The notes below the pieces were generated by a model. The model saw only the letters and a list, made by a program, of their open reading frames with translations, was not told the origin of the DNA and did no database searches. Below are positions 52,322-63,874 of a stretch of 64,000 nt of DNA, one piece after another. The position numbers and the translations under genes were made by a program. This stretch comes from Pseudomonas soli (GTDB lineage: Bacteria; Pseudomonadota; Gammaproteobacteria; Pseudomonadales; Pseudomonadaceae): positions 124,001 through 188,000 of the forward strand of contig NZ_FOEQ01000009.1 in the NCBI RefSeq assembly GCF_900110655.1, given 5' to 3'. Numbering within the stretch: position 1 is the first letter of the stretch; every line of letters starts with the position of its first letter.

Positions 52322-53691
52322 GTTCGTTGCGCCAGCGCACGCTGTGGCGGGTCATGCTGTTGCTGCTGGTCGGCAGCGGTCTGCTGGCGCTGTACAACTA
52401 CCACGACAGCCGCCATGAAATCACCGAGGTCTACGATGCCCATCTGGCGCAGAACGCTCGCCTGCTGCAGGGGGTGATGAGCCTGCCCGTGCACGAGCAG
52501 AACCGGCAGGCGCTGTACCAGGCGTTCGACGAGGCGCTGAGCAAGGCGGGGCGGCACCGGGTCGGCCATCCCTACGAAAGCAAGCTGGCCTTCCAAGTGT
52601 GGGACGACCAGGCCACCTTGCTGGTGCATACACCCAGCGCGCCCGCTTTCGCGGTGCCACCGAGCACGCCGGGGTTTTCCGACATGCTGGTTCAGGGGCA
52701 GCGTTGGCGTGGTTTCGTGCTGCCGGTACCGGAGAAGCACTGGCTGATCTGGGTGGGGGAGCGCAACGATGTTCGCTACGACCTGATCGACAGGATCGTG
52801 CGCCACACGCTGATGCCGTTTCTGCTCGGCAGCCTGGCATTGGCGCTGCTGGTCTGGGCGGCCATCGGCTGGGGACTGCAGCCGTTACAGAACATGGCCC
52901 GGGTGATCCGTGGCCGGCACGCCGAGTCCCTGGAACCTCTGCAGCTGGTGCCGTTGCCCAAGGAACTCGAGCCGATGCAGGCGGCGATCAACCGGTTGCT
53001 TGCGCAGATCGAGCAATTGCTGCGCCGAGAACATCGTTTCATTGCCGATGCCGCCCACGAGATGCGCACGCCGCTGGCGATTCTGCGCCTCCACGCGCAG
53101 AACGCCCAGGCGGCCACCGGTGAGGCTGAGCGCGACAAGGCGCTGGGTTATCTGATCGGAGGCGTCGACCGCCTGACCCGGGTGGTCAACCAACTGCTGA
53201 CCCTGGCCCGCCTTGAACCTCGCCTGGCGCAGCGCAACTGGGCCGCAATCGATCTCGGTGTACTGGCCACCGAAACCCTGGCAGAGCTGACCCCGTGGAT
53301 CCTCGAACGCGGTCAGGAGCCCTCTCTGGAGATCGCCGAAGGCGTTGATTATCGCGTGTTCAGCGATGCCGGTGCCCTGGCCATCGCCTTGCAGAACCTG
53401 GTGACCAACGCGGTGGATCATTCGCCCCCTGGGGGGCGGGTGCGTGTCGCCTTGCGCCGAGATGCACAGGTGTTGGTGGTGGAGGTCCAGGACGAAGGCC
53501 CCGGTATCGAGTCGGCGGACCTTGAGCGGGTATTCGAGCGCTTCTACAGCAAGGACACGCCCAATGGTGCCGGCCTGGGATTGTCGATCGTGAGCACCGT
53601 CATCAAACGCCTGGACGGTAGTGTGCAACTGCGCAACGCCTCGCCGCGCGGGCTGTGCGCCACCCTGCGGTTGCCGGCGGCCCAGAGCTGA
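52318..53691 (+). CDS. Sensor histidine kinase (QseC/PmrB type)
   Basis: 457 residues: first membrane helix (about 11-27), periplasmic sensor (about 28-160), second helix (about 165-185), HAMP-like linker, HisKA with H247 in FIADAAHEMRTPL, and HATPase with NLVTNAVDHSPPGG, DEGPGI and NGAGLGLSIV. The periplasmic part is short and without known ligand motifs. It partners the regulator encoded just before it. The stop abuts the convergent VOC gene. Confidence 0.9.
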   Translation: MSSLRQRTLWRVMLLLLVGSGLLALYNYHDSRHEITEVYDAHLAQNARLLQGVMSLPVHEQNRQALYQAFDEALSKAGRHRVGHPYESKLAFQVWDDQATLLVHTPSAPAFAVPPSTPGFSDMLVQGQRWRGFVLPVPEKHWLIWVGERNDVRYDLIDRIVRHTLMPFLLGSLALALLVWAAIGWGLQPLQNMARVIRGRHAESLEPLQLVPLPKELEPMQAAINRLLAQIEQLLRREHRFIADAAHEMRTPLAILRLHAQNAQAATGEAERDKALGYLIGGVDRLTRVVNQLLTLARLEPRLAQRNWAAIDLGVLATETLAELTPWILERGQEPSLEIAEGVDYRVFSDAGALAIALQNLVTNAVDHSPPGGRVRVALRRDAQVLVVEVQDEGPGIESADLERVFERFYSKDTPNGAGLGLSIVSTVIKRLDGSVQLRNASPRGLCATLRLPAAQS

Positions 53692-54078
53692 TCAATGGCG
53701 TTGTGCGATCTGGATCAGGTTGCCGCAGGTGTCGTCGAACACGGCCACGGTGACCGGGCCCACGGGGGTAGGTGACTGGGTGAAGTGCACGCCCGCCTTG
53801 CACAGCCTTTCATATTCAGCCTGGATATCGCGCACGCCGAACGAAGTGGCGGGAATCCCGTCCTGCTTGAGGGCGGCCTTGTAGGTCTTCGCCGCTGGAT
53901 GGGCATCGGGCTCGAGCAGCAACTCGACGCCATTGGGGTCATTGGGGGAGGTGAGGGTGAGCCAGCGGTACTTGCCCATGGGGATGTCGTGCCTGGGCTC
54001 GAAGCCCAGGACATGGTGGTAGAAGGCATGGGCCTTGGCCTGGTCGTCGACGAGGATGCTGGTGACTACGATCTTCAT
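53692..54078 (-). CDS. VOC-superfamily protein
   Basis: 128 residues, glyoxalase/bleomycin-resistance fold with beta-alpha-beta repeats: VTSILVDDQAKAHAFYHHVLGFEPRHDIPMGKYRWLTLTSP and VRDIQAEYERLCKAGVHFTQSPTPVGPVTVAVFDDTCGNLIQI. A metal-binding Glu/His set can be assembled from these repeats, as in lactoylglutathione-lyase-like proteins, but the substrate is unknown. It converges on the two-component operon with no spacer. Confidence 0.85.
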   Translation of the reverse strand: MKIVVTSILVDDQAKAHAFYHHVLGFEPRHDIPMGKYRWLTLTSPNDPNGVELLLEPDAHPAAKTYKAALKQDGIPATSFGVRDIQAEYERLCKAGVHFTQSPTPVGPVTVAVFDDTCGNLIQIAQRH

Positions 54079-54228
54079 GGGTATCCCTCTTGCGGGGCAT
54101 CGTGCACCTGATACTGGGGGAGTATAGAAGAGGGGCCTGATTCATGGGGGCTGCTGCGTGAACGTTGGTGGCGGCCTGCCCCCAGTGCAGTCGATGCGGT
54201 GCGGGCACTTGCGGCCCTTGGTGCGTCG

Positions 54229-54948
54229 TCAGCATTTCACCAGATCGAACAAAGAACGCATCGCCCGTGTCGCCATGCGACGCATCACCGGCGCCTGCAG
54301 GCGTTGCGCGGGACCACCGGCACCCAGCGCGGCCACCACCTGGCCGCGCAGGCGCAAGGGCAGGGCGAAGCAGTGCAGGTCCGGGCGCGAGGCGGCAAGG
54401 TCAAGGGCGAAGCCTTGGTTGGCGACCTGGTGCAGTTCCTGGGCAAGGGTTTCCGGAACCGCTCGAGTGCGGAACAACTGCCTGGCCAACTGACGATCAT
54501 GGGCCAGCAGCACTTTGCCGATCGCTGAAGTGGCCAGGCCATCGCGACGGCTGTCCAGCGGCTGTTGCAGGGACAGGCCGCGGCTATCCAGCGCCGCCAG
54601 CGTTAGATAGGCTCGGGTGCCCCCGGGAACGGCGAGGAAGCAGTTTTCGCCACACAGTTCGGCGAAAGCACGCAATGCTGGCGTGAAGGCCTGGCGCAGG
54701 CGCTGCTCGGTCTCGTTCAGCGGCTGAGCCAGCTGTCGCAGGCGCAGGCCGAGGGCGTAGAAGCGCTGCTCGCGGGTGACATAGCCAAGCGAGATCAGCG
54801 TGTCGAGCAGGCCATGGATGGTGCTCTTGCCCAGGCCACTGCGCACTGCGAGGTCGTTCAGGCGTGCCCGACCGCCTTCGGCGCGAAGGAGTTCGAGCAA
54901 GCGCATGGCGCGCTCCAGGGACTGTATCTGGCGAGGGTTGGTGGTCAT
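54229..54948 (-). CDS. IclR-family transcriptional regulator
   Basis: 239 residues. N-terminal winged helix (about 8-65, SLERAMRLLELLRAEGGRARLNDLAVRSGLGKSTIHGLLDTLISLGYV) and a C-terminal effector-binding IclR domain with LDSRGLSLQQPLDS and SAIGKVLLAHD. The ATG at 54948 gives normal IclR length; the frame remains open upstream without support. It is divergent from an SDR gene across a 180-base spacer containing a perfect 17-base palindrome. Confidence 0.88.
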   Translation of the reverse strand: MTTNPRQIQSLERAMRLLELLRAEGGRARLNDLAVRSGLGKSTIHGLLDTLISLGYVTREQRFYALGLRLRQLAQPLNETEQRLRQAFTPALRAFAELCGENCFLAVPGGTRAYLTLAALDSRGLSLQQPLDSRRDGLATSAIGKVLLAHDRQLARQLFRTRAVPETLAQELHQVANQGFALDLAASRPDLHCFALPLRLRGQVVAALGAGGPAQRLQAPVMRRMATRAMRSLFDLVKC

Positions 54949-55022
54949 GGGCGATCCCGTTGTGCGATGGCTGCACATTGTGCCTGCAATCGTCGCAGCG
55001 TGCAGGCGCAGCGCAGTGCAAG

Positions 55023-55039
55023 GTTCGACAATGTCGAAC
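55023..55039. promoter_or_regulatory. Perfect palindrome in the IclR/SDR divergent promoter
   Basis: GTTCGACAATGTCGAAC has 8-base arms around one central base. The GTTCG...CGAAC arms resemble operator sites of IclR-family regulators such as PcaR/PobR. It lies 89 bases before the SDR start. Confidence 0.7.
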
Positions 55040-55128
55040 TGCGGCGCTTTTGTGGGACCAATACAGCCTCTGGCTGATTCCGCGCCGTAGACTCGCCGGC
55101 AAATCGAACCAGCCAGAGGAATCAGTAC

Positions 55129-55881
55129 ATGGATCTGCAACTGCAAGGTGCCCGAGTCGTGGTCAGCGGCGGGACGCGCGGGATCGGCCGGGCAATCGTC
55201 GAATGCTTCCTTGGCGAAGGCGCCCAGGTGGCCTTCTGCGCCCGGGACGAGGCCGGAGTAAGCCAGGCCGAGGCGCAGTTGAACGGGCACGCCTGGGGCA
55301 GGGCGGTAGACATTACCGACGCCGACGAAGTCGAGGGGTGGATCGCCGCCGCCGCCGAACGCATGGGCGGGGTTGACATCGTCGTGCCCAACGTCAGTGC
55401 CCTGGCCCATGGCAGCGAGGCGGCCGTATGGCGGCAGGCCTTCGAGACCGACCTGCTGGGCAGCGTGCGGCTGGTCACGGCGGCGCTGCCCTGGCTCAGG
55501 GAGTCCGCGCAAGCGGCGGTGGTGCTGATTTCCAGCGTGTCCGGGCGCGAACTGAGCAATTTCGACGAACCCTACGGGGTGCTCAAGGCTGCCCTGACCC
55601 ACTATGGCAAGACGCTCTCGGCGCGTCATGCGGCAGAGGGCATCCGGGTCAATTGCGTGTCCCCCGGCAATGTCTACTTCGCCGACGGTGTCTGGGGGCG
55701 TATCGAGCAGGAGCAGCCCCAGGTGTTCGCCCGCAGCCTGACGGCCAACCCACTGGGGCGCATGGCTCGACCCGACGAGGTGGCGCGAGCCACAGTGTTC
55801 CTGGCCAGTCCCGCAGCCAGCTTCATCACTGGCACCAACCTGCTGGTCGACGGTGGCCTGACCCGCGGTGTGCAGTTCTGA
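55129..55881 (+). CDS. SDR-family oxidoreductase
   Basis: 250 residues: SGGTRGIG cofactor motif (about 14-21), NVSA near 88 in place of the common NAG, then the catalytic region VLISSVSGREL...EPYGVLKAAL with Tyr/Lys of YxxxK, and an ending TNLLVDGGLTRGVQF typical of 3-oxoacyl/2,3-dihydroxy dehydrogenase-like SDRs. Divergent from an IclR regulator, which is probably its controller; IclR-SDR pairs often belong to degradative pathways. The substrate is unknown. Confidence 0.87.
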   Translation: MDLQLQGARVVVSGGTRGIGRAIVECFLGEGAQVAFCARDEAGVSQAEAQLNGHAWGRAVDITDADEVEGWIAAAAERMGGVDIVVPNVSALAHGSEAAVWRQAFETDLLGSVRLVTAALPWLRESAQAAVVLISSVSGRELSNFDEPYGVLKAALTHYGKTLSARHAAEGIRVNCVSPGNVYFADGVWGRIEQEQPQVFARSLTANPLGRMARPDEVARATVFLASPAASFITGTNLLVDGGLTRGVQF

Positions 55882-56028
55882 TGACAGCCAGAGCCTGTAG
55901 CGAGGTGAACCGCGGTCCTGACCTGACAGACGGCACAAATGCCTAATGCGAAAGTGATATCAGATCGCTTGCAGGCCTTGGCCGCCGATCTATGCTCAGG
56001 ACATCCGTGGAATCAGGAGGCCCGGCTC

Positions 56029-57322
56029 ATGTTCGAATATCATCGCAAGTCCGATCTGGTCGAGATCCAGCGCTGCCGGCAGGCCCTGGCGGGCATGGAG
56101 GCGAAGCTGGCAGCGATCAGCCGCTCGATGGCGATGATCGAGTTCACGCCGGATGGCACGATCCTCGAGGCGAACGAACACTTCTGCAAGACCATGGGCT
56201 ACAGCGCCGACGAGTTACGTGGCAAGCACCACCGGCTGTTTTGCGACCCGACCTATGCCAAGAGTGCCGAGTACCAGCAACTGTGGCGCGAGCTGGGTGA
56301 GGGCAAGGCTATCGGCGGTACGTTCGAGCGCCTGGACAAGGCGGGGCGCGAGGTGTGGCTGGAAGCCAGCTACATGCCGGTGATCGACGAGCGCCAGCAG
56401 GTGACCAGCGTGATCAAGGTGGCCTCCGACATTACCCGCCACGTGATCGAGGAGCACGAGAGCGAAAGCCTGCTCAAGGCTATCGGCCGTTCGATGGCGG
56501 TGATCGAGTTCACCCCGGCTGGGCGAGTGATCAAGGCCAACCAGAACTTCCTCGACACCATGGGCTATCGCCTGGAGGAAGTGGTCGGGCGCCACCATGG
56601 GCTGTTCTGCCTGCCCCATGAACGCGAATCATCCCAGTACCGCGATTTCTGGGCGTCGCTCAACCGTGGCGAGTACCATTCACATCGCTTCGAGCGGGTC
56701 AACAAACAGGGCCAGACGGTTTACCTCGAGGCTTCCTACAACCCGATCTTCGACAACAAGGGCCGGCTGTACAAGGTGGTGAAGTTCGCCAGCGACATCA
56801 CCCATCAGATCAGCACCCAGCAAACCGCCGCCGACGCCGCCCATGCCAGCTCGGTGCAGACCGATGCCTGCGCGCGCAAGGGTACCCAGGTGGTGCAGCA
56901 GGCAGTCGAGGTGATCGAGCAGATCTCATGCGAGCTCAATGATGCCGCCCGTACCATCGATGCCGTGAGCAAGCAGTCCGAAGTGATCGGGCAGATCGTC
57001 CTGACCATCCGGGGCATCGCTGACCAGACCAACCTTTTGGCGCTCAATGCCGCCATCGAGGCGGCCCGGGCCGGGGAGCATGGCCGTGGCTTCGCCGTGG
57101 TCGCCGACGAGGTGCGCAACCTGGCTGCGCGCACCAGCAAGGCGACCCTGGAGATCGTCGAGGTGGTGCGACAGAATCATGACCTGTCGTTGACCGCGGT
57201 GGCCAGCATGCAGTCAAGCCTGACCCGCACCGGCCTGGGTGTGGAACTGGCCAATGAAGCCGGTACGGTGATCATGGAGATCCAAGAGGGCTCAAGGCAC
57301 GTGGTGGACGCCATCAGCCAGA

Positions 57323-57348
<26 letters not shown>
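56029..57348 (+). CDS. Soluble chemoreceptor with two PAS domains
   Basis: 439 residues, no membrane segment. Two closely related PAS domains (about 30-140, SMAMIEFTPDGTILEANEHFCKTMGYS; about 155-260, SMAVIEFTPAGRVIKANQNFLDTMGYR) are followed by a shortened methyl-accepting signalling domain (about 290-435, with the hairpin GIADQTNLLALNAAIEAARAGEHGRGFAVVADEVRNLA). The PAS repeat and soluble form resemble Aer-2-like redox receptors. The start at 56029 has AGGAGG eight bases upstream, better than an upstream in-frame ATG. Its last 26 bases overlap the convergent kinase gene. Confidence 0.9.
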
Positions 57349-60580
<3,232 letters not shown>

Positions 60581-60583
60581 GAC

Positions 60584-61198
60584 TCAGGCCACGTTGTTGC
60601 GTTTGGCCAGGTCGACCATTTCCACCAGCGACTCGACCTTGAGCTTTTCCATGATCCGGCCGCGGTAGGTGCTGATGGTCTTGGCGCTGAGGTTCATCTG
60701 TTCACCGATCAGTTTGTTGCTCTGGCCGGCGCTGAGCCGACGCAACACTTCCATTTCGCGGTTGGACAGCAGTCCCAGGCGCGACGTCTCGCTTTCCAGG
60801 GTATTGCTGTTGACTGCCATCTGCGGAAAGGTCGAGTAGCCCTTGACCAAGGCCTTGAGGGCAAAGACCAGGGCATCGAGGTCTTCGTCCTTGTTGACGA
60901 AGGCCGAGATGCCGGCGTCCATGCAGCGGCGCACGTAGAGATCGGCGGGCTGGCCGGTGAGTGCCATGATCCGCGGCGGAGGGGCGATCAACTTGAGACG
61001 CTTGATCACCTCCATGCCGTCGAGGTCCGGTAGGCCGATGTCGAGGATGACCACGTCTGCCTTGGTTTGCTCGGCCAGGCGTGCGGCCTCTTTGCCTTTG
61101 CCGGTTTCGCCCACGACGGTGAAGCGTTCGCGTTCAAGCAGTATGCGTACGGCGAGCCGCACGATGTGGTGGTCATCGACCAACAGCACGGATGTCAT
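60584..61198 (-). CDS. NarL/BvgA-family response regulator
   Basis: 204 residues. Receiver (about 1-120) with D8/D9, D53 in VVILDIGLPDLDG and a conserved lysine NKDED; LuxR HTH (about 138-200, LSNREMEVLRRLSAGQSNKLIGEQMNLSAKTISTYRGRIMEKL). It heads a two-gene unit with the BvgS-like kinase and is the expected final acceptor of its phosphorelay. Targets are unknown. Confidence 0.92.
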   Translation of the reverse strand: MTSVLLVDDHHIVRLAVRILLERERFTVVGETGKGKEAARLAEQTKADVVILDIGLPDLDGMEVIKRLKLIAPPPRIMALTGQPADLYVRRCMDAGISAFVNKDEDLDALVFALKALVKGYSTFPQMAVNSNTLESETSRLGLLSNREMEVLRRLSAGQSNKLIGEQMNLSAKTISTYRGRIMEKLKVESLVEMVDLAKRNNVA

Positions 61199-61386
61199 TC
61201 AGGTAGCTCCTGTCAAAGTGCATCCCGCTTCCAGCCTTGTCTTCAAGGTTCCGGGCCGCGGACTTGCTGGGCAGCGCGCACCTTACGGATATTCAGCACC
61301 CTTGGTAATAGGCGAGTATAGGGGTGTTGAAAAACCCGCGCCAAGATGTGGAAAATTCCTACAAACAAGGTTCGAGCACAGGGGCT

Positions 61387-61629
61387 TCAGGCGCAGGGTG
61401 CGTGGGGCTTGAGTACACGGAGTGCGGAGGCGGGATTGTTGCCCAGTACCTTGCCCACGCGGGTTGGGCGCGTCACCAGTTGGCCGCCGCAATTTGGGCA
61501 GCGATCATGGAAGTGCTGCGCGTTGCAGGCACGGCAGAAGGTGCACTCGAACGAGCAGATCAGCGCATCCGGGCTTTCAGGTGGCAGGTCGGTGTCGCAG
61601 CATTCGCAGTTGGGGCGCAGGTCGAGCAT
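61387..61629 (-). CDS. DUF1272-family zinc-ribbon-like protein
   Basis: 80 residues, MLDLRPNCECCDTDLPPESP followed by ALICSFECTFCRAC and DRCPNCGGQLVTRP. Nine cysteines including two CxxC-like pairs suggest one or two zinc sites. This is the DUF1272 family of small conserved proteins without known function. Start at 61629 fits family length; longer in-frame starts run back into cobM. It follows cobM by 64 bases, with no obvious link to cobalamin. Confidence 0.82.
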   Translation of the reverse strand: MLDLRPNCECCDTDLPPESPDALICSFECTFCRACNAQHFHDRCPNCGGQLVTRPTRVGKVLGNNPASALRVLKPHAPCA

Positions 61630-61693
61630 GTTCAGGGCTTCCATCCAGTTGGAAAGCCCAGTGTGCGCCGCCGCTGCCCGCTCGGCAATCGCT

Positions 61694-62446
61694 TCACGGG
61701 CCGGGCCGATAGAGGTGGGCGTGGCCGGCGCGATACAGGGCGGATTCGGCGAAGGGGGCGTCGCCCAGGACATGCCCGACGAGGATCAGCGCGGTGCGTC
61801 GGAAGCCCTTGGCGGCCACGCGTTCGGTGATGTCCGCCAGGGTGCCCTTGACCCAGTCCTGATCTGGCCAGGTGGCGCGATGGACCACGGCGATGGGACA
61901 GTCGGTACCGTAATGCGGCAGCAACTGTTCGACGATCCGCTCCAGATGACGTACGCCCAGGTGAATGGCCAGGGTGCTGCCATGGCGGGCCAGATCGGCC
62001 AGCTGTTCACCGGCCGGCATCGGCGAGCTGTCGCCGTAGCGGGTGAGGATCACCGTCTGCGCTACGCCTGGCAATGTCAGCTCACAGCCCAGCAGCGCGG
62101 CGCTTGCGGCGGTGGCGGTGACGCCGGGGACGATCTGGTAGTCGATGCCCAGCTCACGCAGGTGGCGGATCTGTTCGCCGATGGCTCCATACAGGCTGGG
62201 GTCGCCGCTATGCACGCGGGCTACATCCTCCCCGTTGGCATGTGCCTGGCGCATGGCCTCGATGATCTGCTCCAGGTGTAGCTCGGCGCTGTTGAGCACG
62301 GTGTGCGCCTGGTGCCCCTCGAGCACCGCAGCAGGTACCAGGGAGCCCGCGTAGATGAGCACGGGGCATTGGCGGATCAGGCGTTGGCCCTTGACCGTGA
62401 TCAGCTCGGGATCGCCGGGGCCGGCGCCGATGAAATAGACCGTCAT
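61694..62446 (-). CDS. cobM: Precorrin-4 C11-methyltransferase
   Basis: 250 residues, tetrapyrrole methylase: MTVYFIGAGPGDPELITVKG at the N-terminus, RVHSGDPSLYGAIGEQI, VPGVTATAASAALLG and LAIHLGVRHLERIV, the CobM pattern. It transfers a methyl from S-adenosylmethionine to C11 of precorrin-4 in aerobic adenosylcobalamin synthesis. It is the distal cobalamin gene of a cbtB-cbtA-cobE-cobM string under a cobalamin riboswitch. Confidence 0.93.
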   Translation of the reverse strand: MTVYFIGAGPGDPELITVKGQRLIRQCPVLIYAGSLVPAAVLEGHQAHTVLNSAELHLEQIIEAMRQAHANGEDVARVHSGDPSLYGAIGEQIRHLRELGIDYQIVPGVTATAASAALLGCELTLPGVAQTVILTRYGDSSPMPAGEQLADLARHGSTLAIHLGVRHLERIVEQLLPHYGTDCPIAVVHRATWPDQDWVKGTLADITERVAAKGFRRTALILVGHVLGDAPFAESALYRAGHAHLYRPGP

Positions 62447-62475
62447 GGGGGTTCCTTGCAGGTAAAAGGAGCGGA

Positions 62476-62886
62476 TTATCCGCCGATGGCCAGGGCCAGG
62501 GTAGCGCCTCGTAACCCCTGCCTTGGTACGCGCAGGCGCGGCTCGGTGCCGCTGCGCCCGGCCAGGGCCAGAGCTGCGCTTTCGGCCACGCCCCAGCAGC
62601 CGGTCTGGGCGTACGCTATTGTCGAGCGCTGGCTGAGCAGCGGTTCGAAGGTTGCCAGGTGGCTGCTGTCGAAGCAGATGAACGGCAGGCCGAGCCGTTC
62701 GGCCAGCGCCAGCAGGCCGGGTTCGCGCGCCTTGGGTTCGATGCTGGCAATGGCCTTGAGGGCCGACAGAGGCAGGGCGTGGCTGGTCAGCGTCTGGCGC
62801 AGCAGCACGGCGAGTGTTTCGACCGGGCAGCCACGGCGGCAGCCAAAGCCGGCATATAACGCCGGCGGGCGAGCGAGGTCGCGCAT
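62476..62886 (-). CDS. cobE: Cobalamin biosynthesis protein CobE
   Basis: 136 residues matching CobE (C-terminal CbiG-like fold): LYAGFGCRRGCPVETLAVLL at the start, then IASIEPKAREPGLLALAERLGLPFICF, and VAESAALALAGRSGTEPRL. CobE is required in aerobic cobalamin synthesis; its chemical role is still unclear. Its ATG overlaps the cbtA stop by one base (TGATG). Confidence 0.9.
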   Translation of the reverse strand: MRDLARPPALYAGFGCRRGCPVETLAVLLRQTLTSHALPLSALKAIASIEPKAREPGLLALAERLGLPFICFDSSHLATFEPLLSQRSTIAYAQTGCWGVAESAALALAGRSGTEPRLRVPRQGLRGATLALAIGG

Positions 62887-63575
62887 CAGGCCTGACTGGA
62901 GCGGCGGAACAACCAGGCGCTGAGCAGGCCCAGGGCCAGCCAGAACGCGGCGTTGGTCAGCCAGGATGCGATCTTGAACTGGGTTTCCAGCGCTTCGGGG
63001 GCCAAGCTTTCATGAACCGCTGGTTGCGGCGCGCCGATCAGGTGAGGGACTACCAGCAGGGCGACACCCAGCACCTTGAACAGCCAATGGTGGGCGAAGA
63101 CCAGCAGCGCCAGGCCCGCGGCGGTGGCGGCGGCGGTGCCGATCCACCAAGTCTGGCGCTGGCCGAGGTCGGCGGCGGCTGTCCCCGGAAGTTCCGGTGG
63201 CAGACCCAGGGTCGGCGCCAGGCAGAACACGGCGAAGCCCGCCAGGCCCCACAGCGCACCGGTGGCCACTCGGCCTGGGGTGCGCAGGCTGTACAGGGCG
63301 GCGAGAATCAGAGCGAAGCCGACGGCTACCACCAGGTTGCCACCGGTAGTGGACAGGACCCGCTGCCAGCCATCTTCGGGCGCCCAGGCCTCGGCGCTGT
63401 GCTCATGAGGTGCTGCCGCCTCGCCGTGCTCATGGTGTTCGACGGCGGGGGCGGCGGTTTCATAGGTTTCCGCCTGGAGAATCAGCGGGGCGACCCAGAA
63501 GCTTTGCAGCAGGGTCAGCAGCAGGGCGGCGAGCAGGCCGCTGAAACCCGCGGTACGGGCGATGCGCGTGATCAT
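62886..63575 (-). CDS. cbtA: CbtA-family cobalt transporter subunit
   Basis: 229 residues, about five membrane segments and a His-rich loop HHEHGEAAAPHEHSAEAW (about 47-64), as in CbtA, the integral-membrane subunit of a predicted cobalt uptake system. CbtA occurs with the small CbtB in cobalamin loci of proteobacteria, usually under a cobalamin riboswitch, as here. It is followed by cobE with one-base overlap and preceded by cbtB after 10 bases. Confidence 0.9.
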   Translation of the reverse strand: MITRIARTAGFSGLLAALLLTLLQSFWVAPLILQAETYETAAPAVEHHEHGEAAAPHEHSAEAWAPEDGWQRVLSTTGGNLVVAVGFALILAALYSLRTPGRVATGALWGLAGFAVFCLAPTLGLPPELPGTAAADLGQRQTWWIGTAAATAAGLALLVFAHHWLFKVLGVALLVVPHLIGAPQPAVHESLAPEALETQFKIASWLTNAAFWLALGLLSAWLFRRSSQA

Positions 63576-63585
63576 GCGGGCGTAC

Positions 63586-63771
63586 TCAGTGGCAAGGGAA
63601 GGCAGCGCTGTGGCGGGTGTCGTGGGCGGCGTTGTGCACCGCCTCGATTTGCGAGAAACCGGCGAAGTACACCAGGCACAGGCCCAGCAGGGTGGCGCCG
63701 ACCGCGACGATCAGGCGCTGGCTGAGGCTGATGGGGGTGGCGATACTGGATTTGGCGTGGGTGATGGGCAT
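63586..63771 (-). CDS. cbtB: CbtB-family cobalt transporter small subunit
   Basis: 61 residues: one membrane segment (about 18-38, RLIVAVGATLLGLCLVYFA) and a C-terminal His-rich tail (HNAAHDTRHSAAFPCH), the CbtB pattern, presumed to bind cobalt for the CbtA channel. The ATG at 63771 gives family length; longer frames run into the riboswitch leader. It is the first gene after the riboswitch. Confidence 0.9.
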   Translation of the reverse strand: MPITHAKSSIATPISLSQRLIVAVGATLLGLCLVYFAGFSQIEAVHNAAHDTRHSAAFPCH

Positions 63772-63874
63772 GACGCGTCCTCTGCTGCTTTTGTTGTGGC
63801 AACGGGCAGGCGCGACGCCCCCGGGCACGGTTGGCCCAGGTGATACGACAGCGCCCGCCCACCGCGGGGTGTTC

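Noticed and set aside
54949..55938. N-terminal extension of the IclR frame across the SDR gene
   Set aside because: It would add 330 residues antisense to a clear SDR gene; the ATG at 54948 gives the family length.
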